The notes under the pieces: generated by a model
Told to the model about the DNA's origin: nothing
What the model saw: only the letters and a program-made list of their open reading frames with translations
Database searches by the model: none
Assembly: GCA_015852425.1 (NCBI GenBank)
Contig: JAAAIG010000348.1
Span: 1 to 37,148 of the forward strand
Length of the DNA: 37,148 nt
Direction of reading: 5' to 3'
DNA from: Gryganskiella cystojenkinii
Taxonomy: Eukaryota > Mortierellomycota > Mortierellomycetes > Mortierellales > Mortierellaceae
Part shown: positions 21,131 through 33,179 of the stretch, one piece after another
How the letters are laid out: every line of letters starts with the position of its first letter
How positions within the stretch are numbered: position 1 is the stretch's first letter
Made by a program: the position numbers and the translations under genes

Positions 21131-23038
21131 CTACCACCAATCGTACTTGAGCAGATCCTCCTTTTCACTACTCAAGCGCTGCGCTTTTTGCAACCCAAGA
21201 CTGTGTCCTCGTTCTGTCCAGAATGCGTCCCTGTATGCCTTCCCATACTCTGGCCAATTGGACTTCATCCATTTGCGTTCCTTGTCCGTCATGCAATGGC
21301 TCATCTTTTCGAGCCGGATTCCTCTCAACGACTTCAAATCTCTCAACAGATCCAACCCATCCTCCAGAGTCAATGTCAAACACGCGTACTGCTGGCCTGG
21401 ATCCGGATCCGACTCCATCTCCACACAATAATCTTCATCGGACATTCCAGCATGCTGATCATAACAGCAGTCAGCCCAACAACGGCCAAAATCCACGTCC
21501 ATCTCCAACCCAAGCGTGATCTGGCGTAAATTTGTTAACCGACCGAGTTGTCCCAGGACATTTCGTTGAATAAATCGACCCTTGTGAGCAGTGTACTGGT
21601 CTGGATCATGGTATTCAATACCACTGAGCGGCCAACCATTGGTCCTGGATTTGAGATCCAGTCGAGGGATCCCACCGATCATACACTTGAAGGATTCAAG
21701 ACCAAGACAGACCCATTCCCTCGATGCTACTTCGGTGATGTCCTTTGCCAGGAGCATATACCGCTTGAGCTCATAGTCGATCGACAGTTTTGATGGCCAG
21801 ATATCCAGTCGTTTGAGATTTGGGGCCGAACACAACAACTGTTGGATCGCATTGCTTGAAAACGAGGATGGAGCACTGATCCGTAAATTCTCCAGGGTTG
21901 CAGACTGCTCCAGGATGGCGTTGACGACTTGAGAATCCAGCATGTCATACTGCGCACTTTCATATTGAAATCCCAATGTCTTCCATCCCTTCTGAACACC
22001 ACTGCCCTTGGAAATAAGGCGCGCTAGCTGAGCAGACAGATCGGCCTCGTGGCAAAGCGAGAACGAGTCCTCAAAGAGTAATTCTTCTAGGACTGGAGTT
22101 CTTGACAACAAGAGTGGGCCTGTGAAGAGGAGGTTGATAGAGTCTGATTTAAGGTGTCGGAGCGACAATGTTTTCAACTTATCAAGTCCACAAAGTGGGG
22201 TGGTGGTGGTGATGGTCGTAGTCAATATTGTTTCTGTTGTCGTTCTTGCCGTAAGCGGTGGTAGGGATAGTTCCGAGATGAACTTTTGTAATTTCGCCGC
22301 TTTTTGATCCTTGATGGTAGCATTGGCCTCGTGCAAGCGGCAATTGAAGCTGATATTCTTGTAATCCAGGGCGAGGAATTCTAAACTCGGGGGTAAAGCG
22401 ACCAAGAGACTGGATTCATCCTCTAGTGACCATTGATGCCAGCCAGAGGTTACCTCGACCTTGAACCGTTTCATTGTCTCAGGGGACCGTTCGAGTAAAT
22501 CGAGAAGCGGTCGTAGGCCATGAATTTCTGAAAGAGAGGGAAGAGAGCCAAACTGGACGTGAAGGTCCTCCAGCCGTAAAATATGTCGTTCAGGGAATAA
22601 GGGTGGTGGCGGATCTTGGGATGACCGTTCCGCAGCGGAGACGTGGTCTTTTCGGGTCTTGTCATTGTTCTTGTCATCATTGTCAATGTCCTTCTCTTGG
22701 TGACCTCCCCTCGTTCCATCATCTTTTCCATCATAGCAGTCCGTCTTGTCGTTCACCATATGATCATAGAAATACAACAGGGTAGCATGAGGAACTTTCA
22801 AGACTCGGATTCGATGCAAGTTTCGATAAAATGCCCTGGCTGCCGTGGCTTTCTCGGATTGTTCCATGTTTGAGTCAGGGATATCGAGCGTGTGCCAGAT
22901 ATCGTCAATGAGATGGTCATACCAGGCTTTACAGACTCGAAGACAGACGGTGCGATCGCAGGCAGTGAGATGGGCATCAATCTGCCATATGATCTCTGTT
23001 GGAAGATCAAAGAGACTGGTTAGGGTAACCTTGGCCAT
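21131..23038 (-). CDS. F-box protein with leucine-rich C-terminal region
   Basis: Intronless, 635 residues. An N-terminal F-box spans about residues 8-48: LFDLPTEIIWQIDAHL, then CLRVCKAWYDHL and the closing W-x-T-L. A low-complexity acidic Asp/Lys linker follows (about 100-150). The rest is built of irregular leucine-rich strands (LKTLSLRHLKSD, LEELLFEDSF, LENLRISAPS, LKRLDIWPSKL, LRQITLGLEM), consistent with a degenerate ribonuclease-inhibitor-like solenoid. A Thr run (TTTITTTTP) sits near residue 272. Family knowledge: F-box proteins join SKP1-cullin ubiquitin ligases and use the solenoid to choose substrates, in nucleus or cytosol. The start is the first ATG, and the F-box follows it directly. 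The substrate is unknown. Confidence 0.85.
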   Translation of the reverse strand: MAKVTLTSLFDLPTEIIWQIDAHLTACDRTVCLRVCKAWYDHLIDDIWHTLDIPDSNMEQSEKATAARAFYRNLHRIRVLKVPHATLLYFYDHMVNDKTDCYDGKDDGTRGGHQEKDIDNDDKNNDKTRKDHVSAAERSSQDPPPPLFPERHILRLEDLHVQFGSLPSLSEIHGLRPLLDLLERSPETMKRFKVEVTSGWHQWSLEDESSLLVALPPSLEFLALDYKNISFNCRLHEANATIKDQKAAKLQKFISELSLPPLTARTTTETILTTTITTTTPLCGLDKLKTLSLRHLKSDSINLLFTGPLLLSRTPVLEELLFEDSFSLCHEADLSAQLARLISKGSGVQKGWKTLGFQYESAQYDMLDSQVVNAILEQSATLENLRISAPSSFSSNAIQQLLCSAPNLKRLDIWPSKLSIDYELKRYMLLAKDITEVASREWVCLGLESFKCMIGGIPRLDLKSRTNGWPLSGIEYHDPDQYTAHKGRFIQRNVLGQLGRLTNLRQITLGLEMDVDFGRCWADCCYDQHAGMSDEDYCVEMESDPDPGQQYACLTLTLEDGLDLLRDLKSLRGIRLEKMSHCMTDKERKWMKSNWPEYGKAYRDAFWTERGHSLGLQKAQRLSSEKEDLLKYDWW

Positions 23039-23526
23039 TGAGAGGTTGATGGTTGAAATTGAGGATGAGTGTTCGGTTTCAAAGTGCTCAACGGAAGTAA
23101 TGAAGGAAGAAAGGAAGGAAGAAATGAAGGAAGGGAATGGAGGAGGAAGATAAACACCTGGTAAAAATAGAAGGCAAAGTCGTTAAGAAAGGGAGGGCGG
23201 GGTAGAGAAAGAAAGAGAAGATACGTATTGTCAGAGAATATAGACTGTACCCTTAAGCTAGATGGGACCCTTTCTATTTAGTCCCATCCTCGATGTTCTC
23301 TTGTTCTTTATCCGTCTTTGTTCACAATTCACTTGCACAACCACTGATATTGACATGAAAACATCCTCGATACCCATAGCTCTATTTATTTAGACCTCTT
23401 TTGTCCCCTGCCTTGAACATTCCCCTCCTTTTCCCCCCTTGCGTCGTCCCGTCTTGGGAAAGGTCATTCCGACTTGCCTAGTCTTGATTCTCGACAAGTC
23501 ACTGCTGAAGGTGAAATACAGCAAGT
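23039..23526. other. Promoter-side intergenic region of the F-box gene
   Basis: Purine-rich GAAGGAA tracts (23098-23145) lie directly upstream of the F-box start on the opposite strand. No gene was seen. Confidence 0.5.
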
Positions 23527-23935
23527 AGTTTTTAAGTTTCGAGAGTGATGACGAAAAGTCAACACTTAAAAGCGTACTTGGCTCCCCCTGTTAACTGTAA
23601 TTTTTTTGGGGGGCAGCTTTCCTCGGTAAACGTCTGAATGCTGGGGGCGATGCAAACAGTTTTCAATTTTGAGAGCAGCAGCGGAAATTCAATACCTAGA
23701 AGCGCCATTTGTTTTCGCCCACAGGCTTTAATGTTTTCTCGGGGGGGGGGACTCAAACAGTACAACAGACATCGGATGACACTGCTTTCACGGGTAAATT
23801 GAATGGTCACCGTTACTGGGGACGATGCAAATAGTGTTGAATTTTGAGAGCAGTGGTGCAAAGTCAATTCTTAGAATCGTCATCGGTTCCCGCTGCAAAC
23901 CTTAACATTTCTCTCAGGGTCCTGGCAGAGTTGGG
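23527..23935. repeat. Three-unit degenerate tandem repeat
   Basis: Units begin near 23527, 23658 and 23833. Each opens with AGTxTTxAATTTTGAGAGCA or a close variant, followed by xAAxTCAAxxCTTAGAAxCG, a CCC-rich stretch, TTAA, a TTTTCTC-GGGG tract and GGGGxCGATGCAAA. Spacing is 131 and 175 nt; the middle unit carries roughly 40 extra nt. A partial fourth unit may follow near 23950. The units are too diverged for a recent expansion. The minus-strand frame through them merely echoes the repeat (LLSKLKTVCIAPS). Confidence 0.6.
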
Positions 23936-24132
23936 ATGACTGACAAGACTTCGAGAGCTAGCACTGGGTTCAATATACGATCGACACTGAGGGCAATTCA
24001 TACAGCTTTTATGAAGAGCGGACGAATTGAACTTGAGAGGAAAAGAGAGACAGAGATAATTATGTGTGTGCCAAAGACAAGTATATATTTTCCATTTATT
24101 TCTCGTGAAAAAAAAGTCGGGGCAGTCCTGGT

Positions 24133-27100
24133 CTACTTGGGAGCAACGCCGCGTGTTTTATGCTGGCGCATTTCACCCGGCTTGGATGTAGGACGCGTGG
24201 CAGGGTCTACGACTGGTTTCGGTGGTGGGGTGATGAGGTTCTTCTGGTAATCGCGATTCGTTTGCGTACCGACTAAAGCCCCTCGTTGCTCCATAACAGT
24301 CCTCTGTTTCGGTTCGAGTCCGATGGCATTAGCAATTATGGCTGCCGAACAGACCAATCGATTACTGATCGATCCCCAGACGAGCTCAACCCGAGTTTCC
24401 TCTCCATCATCCGTGATGATCCTCCAAGTGCAAACGGACTCATCCTCTGCACCAGTGATAAATTCCATGACGCCAGTCGGATTCCAGGCAACACTTGTTA
24501 CAGCACCAACAAAATCATTGATCAGATACATGCATGGTACAGTGGCTTCTGAACCCTTCACATTCAACTTCCACAATCGCACAGTGTGATCTTTGGATGC
24601 TGACACAATCCATTGGCTATCAGGCGACCAAGCGACTGCGACGACAAGAGCTTCGTGACCTTTCAGATCGGGAAAGTTCGTTGGAGAAGAAAAGTCTACA
24701 ATGCGAACATTCATTCCAAACCCGAAGGCCACAAGGTTCCCGCTGGAGGAAAAGGCACAGGCGGAGCAATCCCAGGCTACCATCCTTTTCCCAATCCAAG
24801 ATCGAAAGAAAGGTTGGTCGATCGTAATTTGGTAAATACGAGTTGCCTTTAGAGTGTCCCAGAAACTGATGGTCTGGTCCAAACTGCGTGAAATAAGCAT
24901 TCGGCCATCCGGTGAGAACGTAAGGCCTGTCACGACCTCGTCGTGTCCTTTCAAGACTCGATCCTTACTAGATGATTCCATGTTCCACAACACTATAGAA
25001 TTGTCCTTTTGCCCACATGCAATCCAATGGCCACATGGCGAGCACGCAATGCAGTCACCTTTTCTAGGAGAACTATCTGGGAGGGAGATAGCGGCTCCAT
25101 TGATAGGATTGAATAGTTTCAATTTCGAAGAGCTGTCGCAAAGGGCCAACTGCAATCCACGTTGTGTGGGCATCAAAGACACGGCTGAGTCGTAACGAAT
25201 CGGGAACATATTTATCCCGTTCGTCATCGGTGCCATGACAGTGGTCTGAAAATTGACCTTGATTGTTTCTTTGGATATTCCTGTCGTGGCGTCCCAGAGT
25301 CGCACGGACCCGTCTTGACCGGCAGACACAATCTGTTCCCCTTTTGGTGTGAAGGAGACGCTAAAGACAGTACCAGAGTGACCTGCACGGCTGGAACCGA
25401 CGAGACCTTTTTCTAAACTTGCTTTTTTCGGAGACCATTCGTTGCCCAAATCCCAAATCTTGACCATGCCACATGTGCTCGCAGAGAGAATCTCTCGATC
25501 GCTCAAAAATGTCACGAAACAAACTCGACTGGTATGGCCCTCCAGGGTAAGGACAGAAGAGCCAGTTCGCGCGTCGAAAATCCCCACAGACACCTCACTG
25601 GCCTTTACGATCCACTGACTGTTGGGTGANNNNNNNNNNTCAGCACTGAGGGGCCCCATGTTCTAGCCTTGATAATCGAACTGGCGTCGTGCAAATTGGT
25701 ATCGCCTCTTAAACTCGCGACTAGCCGATCGCCGCCTGGGGCATAAGTTATTGCCTTTAGCTTTTCCAAATCGCCCTCCAGCTTTGGTTCCTCTCCTTTT
25801 TTGAGCCTCCACGGATATATCGTAAAGTCGTGATCCACGGAAATGAGATACTGTTCGTCCTGCGACCACACCAAAGTGTAGGGACTATAGTCGTATTGCA
25901 ACGTCGCTTGATTTGGAATGTAAAACGCATTCTTTCCTGAAGCCAGGTCCCAAATATATATGCCCTCTGCTTGCCGCGAGGATGAGGTCGCAAGGTACGT
26001 TGCGTCCGGCGAAAATTCCAAAGTGTGGATTTCTTGACAGGGAACTGGGAGAACCATAGAGTATAGGTGCGACGCTCCTCCTGCAAAATTAAATACTTGG
26101 ACACCACCTCCGATTGGATAACCCGCGGCAACGTACCGCCGGTGAGATGATATCGCCATGACTGAGGGCGCCACTTCTCTCTGTGCCGGGAATGTAAAGA
26201 GTTTCTTCCAATCACTAACATCGTAAATGACGATTTTGCCAGTCTTGAGTCCAGTAGCAAACAATGACTTGTCTAGTGATACCGCACAACTTAACAAGTC
26301 TGGTTCTTCCAGGAACGGCCGTTCTCCAAATTGGACCTTGTTCATTTTTGCTCGACTGAAATTAGCCTGGCGTAACCAAGCGCGAGTAAAGTTGACTTCA
26401 AGTAGATCGGAATCCTGAAAGTCTGCCGAATCGAAATGCCCACCGGTAAGATCGGCACTAGAAATTCGAATTGATCTGAGATCCGCCCCATTGAAGTCCA
26501 TGCCAGCTCGGACCAGGATAGTCATAGCGTTGGCAGCGGCACGACCGATAGAAGAATTCCTTTTGGACCGTTCGATAACAGCTCGGAGCAGACCCTCGAA
26601 TTCAGAGTTCTGTTGGACACGCTCAACGAGAAAGTGAACAATCGACAGCTCGGATACAATACTCCGTTGCGCCAGTGGATGCGAGCCAATGGACATTGGG
26701 TTGGATACATTCTCAAGGCAGGCGGAGAGGTCGTGCTGTTGAGAATTCCAAACAGGGTCATACACCAAACGTGAATAGAAATACTCTAGGAGAGATCGAT
26801 GACTGAACTCGTATGCGTTTCTCTTACGGGCGAGATTACTCTCTTTACGAGACCCACCAGAACCCTCCGAGGACGAGCGGCAAACCACTTGAATCGATTC
26901 TCGAAAAAGCCTGGCCTTTGTAGTTGGTCCAAAGAACTGGGTTTTCCAGGTTCCTTCGTCCTTGACAGCCGAATACTCGACCGAATTCTGTCCGTCTTGC
27001 TCCCTGAATATCGCGAGAGCAAGTTCTTTTGAAAATTCGACACCAAGGTTGACAAAATCTTCTCCTTGGATCTCGGAGAAATAGGCTGAACAGTCAGGTG

Positions 27101-30100
27101 CCATTGCGTCTCTTGCGTTTTGCCCCACCAGACGTCGTAACTCGGTCTCAAAGTGAAGGTTCGTAAACTCGTCATACAGCTCCGCTCGGGTAATCTTGGC
27201 AATTGTCGGCTTAATTTTCGGCAAAGTATCCATAACCATGCGAAGCATAAAAGGGTTCTTGACCAGGTCCATCAAATTCGTAATTCCTTTCAGACGCTCC
27301 ATGTAGCGCTCGCTGGTCCAGATGGGCTGATCTTTAAAAAGCTTTCGAGCCTCAGGAGCTGCGGTATACTGTTCGATATAGTCCTGGATCTGCTCCATCT
27401 TGAATGGGACAATAACGGCTTCTTCGTAGAGATCAGAATCGCTATTCGGATTTGGTGACTGCGGCTCAAAATATCCTCTGTAGGTCGAAACGAGGTACTG
27501 GGTTCTACAGGTGATGAGCATTTTGGTTCGCCACTGGTGCGGTTGATTGAGTCGGTTGACAGAGTGAATGTTGGACCACTTGTGCCATTCGTCGTATCCA
27601 TCGCACAGCAAATAAAAGATGCGTGACTGTCTCATCTCCTTGATTTGCTGCTCAGAGAAAATATGGAGATCGGCCAGATGTCGCTCGATCATGCCATTGC
27701 CAGACTTCTCGACGGTTTTCAGATCGATGAAAAGCGGGATGGGATCTCCAGGCTTGTACTGTCCCCAGAGATCATGCTCAAGCTTCCGAATAAAAGTCGA
27801 TTTTCCAGCACCAGAGTCGCCGAGGATCAGAAGTACCTGACGATTACCGCCTAGAAATGCTTCTCCTCGCTGTCGCAACGGTACCAGTTTTTCCTCGGAA
27901 TCCTGAAGGTTCGCTTTCGACAGCTGAGGAACAAACACAGCTTCATCGTTGTACTCGTTTCGTCTCCGGAGTCGGAGGCGCTGAAGGAGAAGCTCGATGT
28001 CTGGTTTGTCATTGACGTCCTTCAACAATATTGACTGCATCGGCAATGGGAGTCGGCTGCGTAGCGGATGCACATATGGGTAAGGCTCGTCTTGACTCCT
28101 CTCCAAATCGCGGATCAAATCTCGGACCAGGAAAAATATCGGCGGAGTCGAAACAGCAAAGGACGACGTTCCAAACTGAGAAGAGGCGGCAACTTGACAG
28201 TTCATGATGTGGTTGAGAACTGTGAGAATCCATCTCCTGATATCCCAGTCACCCTGTTGACCAATGTTAGACTTGAAGATCTGGCCCAAGAATTTGACTG
28301 CCTGGCTACGTGTGGCCGAATCCCAGGAATGATCAACCGCGATCTCACCCAGCAACTGGCAGATACCCCATTGGAACAGCGGGGCTCGACGACAAGGTCC
28401 TTCGCAGATCAATTTGTTCAACTCGGCAAGTCGACCTTGCTGAACCAACTTCTCGGCCTGGAGAACAGACTGATACCACGGCGCCTTATTCTCTGTTACA
28501 AGAGCTTTTTTCATCATGTTCAAGAGTCCTCGCCCTCCCTTGATAAACCCGGGCAGACCATCCATAACACCATCGAACTCCAGCTTGATGAGGTGCGACA
28601 TGTTAAATAGACCACCGGCGAAATCGATCATATGGCGGCGAAACTCCTGGAATTCGGTCTCGTCGTCAGGAATCGAGCGCAAGGTCTGGCAAGCGTACCT
28701 GGCCTGGAATTTTACGAGAGGATCGGTAGAGCTCCTCAGCGATACGAGAAGATTCAGCAAAGGCTCATGCTCCTGCAGTCGGTCGAGATCCTTTACCTCA
28801 CAGGCTACCATGATGACGAGGATCCGAGTAGCTGAGAGCACTAGGTTGGCCAAATACTCTCCTTTCTTTTGTGCAGGATCCTCGAGGCGTCGCCGAAGGG
28901 ATCGAAGGATCTGAATCAAGCTGTCGGGGCTCAAGGTTTTCAGAGGTGCATATTGGACGAGTTGAGTCATTCCAAGGAGAAGATCTAGGTCCACTAGAGA
29001 AGCTCTCTCAAACTCTCCAAGGAATGAGTTCAGGAGCTTGCGGTGATGTTCTTTGTCCAGAATAGGTCCAAGAAGAACGATCTCACGAATAGTATCGGGG
29101 CCCTTGTAAGGGAGGGCAATGAACCTCTCCACCATTTGATTTGTCAGGTGGTGAAGGTATTCTGTTTCAGCAGGGTGCTCATTCATAGCCTGAACCCATT
29201 CATCTTGGCTGTTGTTCGACGATGTTTGAGTTGGGGATGACGAGGCTGTGACTGTCGACACCGAGCTCTCAGCTAGGAGACGAATACCCTGAACGAGTTG
29301 GACGGTATGCTCCATCCCATCGCCAATTGTGGGCATCAAGACAAGTTCACCGTCATTTTTGACATTATTGTCGGTGAAAATGTTTGAGTCAATCGGACTA
29401 GGTGATGCTTGTCCATGATTCAGTGGTTGAGATGACTGTGCCGCACTTGTACTTGCGTTGGGAGCGACAGTGGTGGAGAGTGGGCGATGCGCAGCCTGGC
29501 TGGAGAGGTCTTGGGTTTTTGTCGGTAAAATAGGATTCGAAAGACCCGTGACGCCGCGAGTTGCAGAAGAACCAGCGGTGTTGACGCTGACTGAAATCGG
29601 GTTTGATGCATTTTCGGTGGCACATGAAATGGCTGTTGTTGCGGCGAGCGGGGTCGATGACGGGTTAAAAACCTGAGCAGTGCTGGATGCGTTGTGGAAA
29701 CCTTGAGCTGGCATCGTCGAGTGAAAACCCTGGGCTGCCATCATCGTGGGGAAACCTTGGGCAGGCATCGTTGTGGGGTAACCTTGGGACGTCATTGTCG
29801 AGTGAAGACCCTGCCCTGGCATCATCGTGGGGAAACCTTGGGCAGACATCGTCGTGGCGAAACCTTGGGACGGCATTGTCGAGTTAAAACCTTGGACTGG
29901 CATTGTCGTGGCGAAACCTTGGGATGGCATGGTCGAGTGAAAACCTTGAGCAGGCATCATCGTGGGGTAACCTTGGGCAGGCATCATCATGGGGTAACCT
30001 TGGACTGGCATCGTCGAGTTAAAACCTTGGGCTGGCATCATCGTGGGGTAACCTTGGGCAGGCATCATCATGGGGTAACCTTGGACTGGCATCGTCGAGT

Positions 30101-30413
30101 TAAATCCTTGGGCTGGCATCGTCGTGTGGAAACCTTGGACTGGCATTGTCGCCGGGGGGATCCGATTTGGCGAATTGTCGGGTGATTCGACCATCGTTTC
30201 TGTGACAGCTGCAACTGCCGAGTCGGATTGCGGTTTGCTTTTCTTCTTGTCTGAGACACGCAGGGCGTCCATACCTTTCTCAAGCGTACGAGACATCATT
30301 GATCTAAAGCCACGAGTTTTAGGGTCTGCACTTGAGCTCTTAGAGTGCCGATCTCCCCCAGGAGGAGGAAGAGGCGGGGCAACGTTGGCGGAAGTTTGAT
30401 TTGGGGGTTTCAT
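24133..30413 (-). CDS. Giant ARM-like/NACHT/pentapeptide/WD40 receptor-like protein (NLR-type)
   Basis: One gene of about 2,100 residues, read as two frames either side of an N gap at 25630-25639. In order: a basic, Pro-rich start with KKKSK; a nonapeptide array (88-240); a Ser/Thr-rich linker; a helical ARM/HEAT-like region (about 400-720); a NACHT-type STAND NTPase with Walker A GDSGAGKST (865-873) and Walker B LLCDGYDEW (935-943); pentapeptide-like repeats (about 1300-1365: MDFNGADL, SSADLTGGHF, VNFTRAWL, ANFSRAKM); then about twelve or thirteen WD40 blades, several ending in W/IWDL-type strands (SVRLWDA, TISFWDT, TVRLWKL). No introns are needed. Family knowledge: NACHT-WD40 STAND proteins are fungal intracellular sensors that oligomerise on ligand binding; some control allorecognition or response to non-self. 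Which ligand or output is unknown; no classical HET, Goodbye-like or lipase effector domain is recognised at the N-terminus. Confidence 0.85.
25630..25639. other. Assembly gap (10 N) inside the WD40 region
   Basis: Ten N's interrupt the coding sequence between ..TWGPSVL and SPNSQWIV... The frames on the two sides differ by two. If the gap is the only fault, its true length must be 2 modulo 3 (for example 8, 11 or 14 nt). Confidence 0.9.
29694..30152 (-). repeat. 27-bp coding minisatellite, 17 nonapeptide units
   Basis: The array encodes seventeen 9-residue units of the form (S/T)TMPxQG(F/Y)x at residues 88-240 of the NACHT protein. A three-unit block (STMPVQGYP, MMMPAQGYP, TMMPAQGF) occurs twice in a row, a sign of recent slippage or unequal exchange. 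The plus-strand frame through the array is a by-product. Confidence 0.9.
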
Positions 30414-32302
30414 CGTACCGCCTCAATGCTATGCGGGTGAGAGAGAAATCTATTAGCAAAGTGCGGCTCAGGCATGGAGTCTGACAGCAGCATTCCTGTT
30501 CCATCTGCTTTACCACGAACGAATATTCGGACTATTTGGCTTTTTCGGGTAGGCGTTGTTACTACGACTTTAAGGCTCGAACACGAAGTGATCCTTTGGA
30601 GGGTTTTGTATACCTGTTGGTGTAGGATTAAATATCGAAAAAAGTACGTGGGTTAGTAATGCCACTGCAGAAGGGCAGAACCCTTTCTGTTTTTAATGTG
30701 CTGGTATTGTGCTGTGCAAGAAGCGGCAGAGTATCGTGGGACAACTTTCCAATTCTCTTCCCGGAAACATACCTTGTTGTTTGGCGGTTATGATATCCTG
30801 GGTCTTTTCAACTTACAATCGAGATCCTGCTAGAGAGATGGACGTCGAAGACCTTGGGAAGAGACTCCTAATATGTTGCAATGGAGCGAAACGAGAGAGA
30901 GAGAGAGAGAAGATGGACAAAGAGAGGATTGAATTAGATGCAAAGTCTCATGCGTTGTCGAGTCTTGTTGTTGTCACCGATATCACTTTCGTCTTTGCGT
31001 ACAGGAATGAGAGTGGCAAGAGTGACCGCCGCAGTAAAGAATAAAGAAAAAGCAAGAGCAAGGAAAGCTTAGAGTCCTCAGCTGCTGTAGTTGCAGGTGA
31101 TGTTGCTTGGATGCAGGTTCAGGTGCTCGAATATCTGTAGAGAATGAGAAAGTCGAAGGGAGTGTTGAGACAGAGAGAGAGAAAGAGAGGGAAAGAAAGA
31201 GAAAGACAAAGAGAAAGTGAGAGCAAAAGCTTCTTTGCTCTGTCCCACACACCAAAGCCCTCTTGGAGAACGGTGGTTGAGATGGAAGGTCGAAAACCTT
31301 GATGGATTCACGAGGATGGGTGTGGCCATGCCTTTGGTTGATATAAAGAAAAAAAAGATGCTCAATGACCTGCATGTAGTCTACAGCCTCGGTGAGGAAA
31401 TGAGCAATCAAAAAGCGGCGTCTTTTTTATCATTGATATCTGGCCGAATGGGAGAACGAGTCCAAAAATGGACCTGGAATGGGTCGAAGAAGGCTAATTT
31501 TGTCCTGCTGCCTTTTGTCCCGTCAAAGCCCTTTCATTCATACCTCACTGCTCTTGCTTTCACTTGCTCGTTCTTTTCATTTCATCCCTCGCCTCTCCTT
31601 CACCCTCACTGCATTCTTCTATCCTCTCGCAGCACCATGACCAACAATCACACTCTTGCCACCACTCCACTCTTGCACTTTTCTCATTGTGACACCTCTT
31701 TCCATCATCTACGCCCTCCTCTGCGCATCAACTTCATCTCTCCCTGTTTCATTCAGTTCACCTCATACTCTTGCATTGGGATGCCTCTTTGACATCTCTC
31801 GTCCCACGCTTTTTGAAAAAGCGGCAGGTTTCTTCCTGACAATTCTGCATTGCTCTGGTCGAATTCATGCCAGCTTGACATCATCACAGTCATCTTACTT
31901 ATCCTCTTCATTGCGTTCCTAATGCCAACCCTCTTGTGTTCTCCTATGTTGTTATTAGCATCTTCTTCTGACCCCATCATCACTATCCTTGTCATCAATC
32001 CAGCCACCTTGCCGTACTCTCCATCTTTTGTGACTAAGATGTTCCAGATGCATGCCCTCGAGCTATACGAGATTCGCTCAAGAAATGTAAGCAGCCTTGG
32101 CCTCAAAGACCTCGTATGCTCTGCGCGTGAGTCAGGGTTGGAAAGACTCATTTACTCCATCACTCTACAGCTCTGTCGTCCTCTGGAATCAAGGTCCTAG
32201 CATGGAGTCTCTTCAGAGAAATAAGTATCCTATACGACGCATTACGATTCTGAGGTCTGCCCAAAAACACTGTCATCGTCATCTATGCTGGAGAGTGTAG
32301 TT
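30414..32302. other. Intergenic region, low-complexity purine and pyrimidine tracts
   Basis: A (GA)n microsatellite sits at about 30892-30910 and a purine-rich GAGAAAG tract at 31165-31225. Pyrimidine-rich leader-like sequence occupies 31540-31740. Open frames at 31637-32200 on both strands have no recognisable domain. No gene is called. Confidence 0.5.
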
Positions 32303-32945
32303 TCTACCGTCACGACCACCTCAGCTTTGACTTATCTGTGCTTGAGCAGCCACTGCGTCGGAGACAGCGAGGGCCTAGGCGCTATTTGAAGCACTCAAGA
32401 CCAGCTCAACTTTGACCACTTTGATCCTGAGCCAGACTTCGGCTGGAGAGGAAGGGGCTGGCCAAGGCACTCAAGACCAACTCGACTCTGATCGTTTTTA
32501 GACAATGGGAAAACAGGAATGGAGACAATGGAGTTCAAGTATTATGTGGAGCACTCAAGACCAATTCGACTCTGTCCACTTTGACACTGGGTTCCAACTC
32601 GATTGGAGGCATCGGAGCTCAGGCACTGGCTGAGGCACTCATGACCAACTCGTCTCTGATGGTATTTAACCTCGGGAAACCAGGACTGAAGACTCCAGAG
32701 CTCAGGCGTTATATATAGTACCCGAGACCAACTCGACTCTGTCTACTTTGGCCCTGGAGTCCGGCTTGATTGGAAACATCGGAGCTCAGGCACTGGCTGA
32801 GGCTCTCAAGACCAACTCGACTCTGACCTCCAACCAAGGCGCCTAACTCTATTCACCAGTTGTTGAGTACTGATAGTTACATATCCATCAGGCGCCAAAA
32901 AACGATACATCTCTAGCCAGCCTGAACCTGGAGACCCTATCCCAG
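32303..32945 (+). pseudogene. Decayed NLR-type leucine-rich-repeat array, block 1
   Basis: Repeated segments on the plus strand encode pieces of an LRR of roughly 28 residues with the consensus GAQALAEALKTNSTLTTLxL. Examples are GIGAQALAEALMTNSSL near 32610-32660, TNSTLTTL near 32560-32590, and further copies near 32400, 32460, 32730 and 32905. Frame changes and stops separate almost every unit (for instance TGA in the unit near 32384). Family knowledge: this is the ribonuclease-inhibitor-like LRR found in NLR proteins. No NACHT domain is attached, so this is a dead C-terminal fragment. Confidence 0.75.
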
Positions 32946-33179
32946 GCAACCCCCCTCATTGAAAGTCATCAGTGCATCTTTCCTGGATACTACCACATGC
33001 TCACTCAATCCTTTTTTGGTATATGTCGACCAGACAGATGGCGTTTCAATCCCTTCGGTGTCTATCAGTTGACTTCCTGAACTTACGAATTGTAAATAGC
33101 TATTTCCCCCTGAGATTTAGTCACTCCTAACCCCTTACTCCAACTCTCACGGAATGGGTCCGGGCCGAGGCACAGATGC

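Noticed and set aside
23559..23867. Minus-strand 102-codon frame
   Set aside because: It runs through the three-unit tandem repeat and merely translates it.
29687..30185. Plus-strand repeat-rich frames opposite the NACHT N-terminus
   Set aside because: Shadow frames created by the 27-bp minisatellite.
31637..32200. Overlapping plus- and minus-strand frames before the LRR relic
   Set aside because: No domain, no consistent start or splice signals, and pyrimidine-rich composition.
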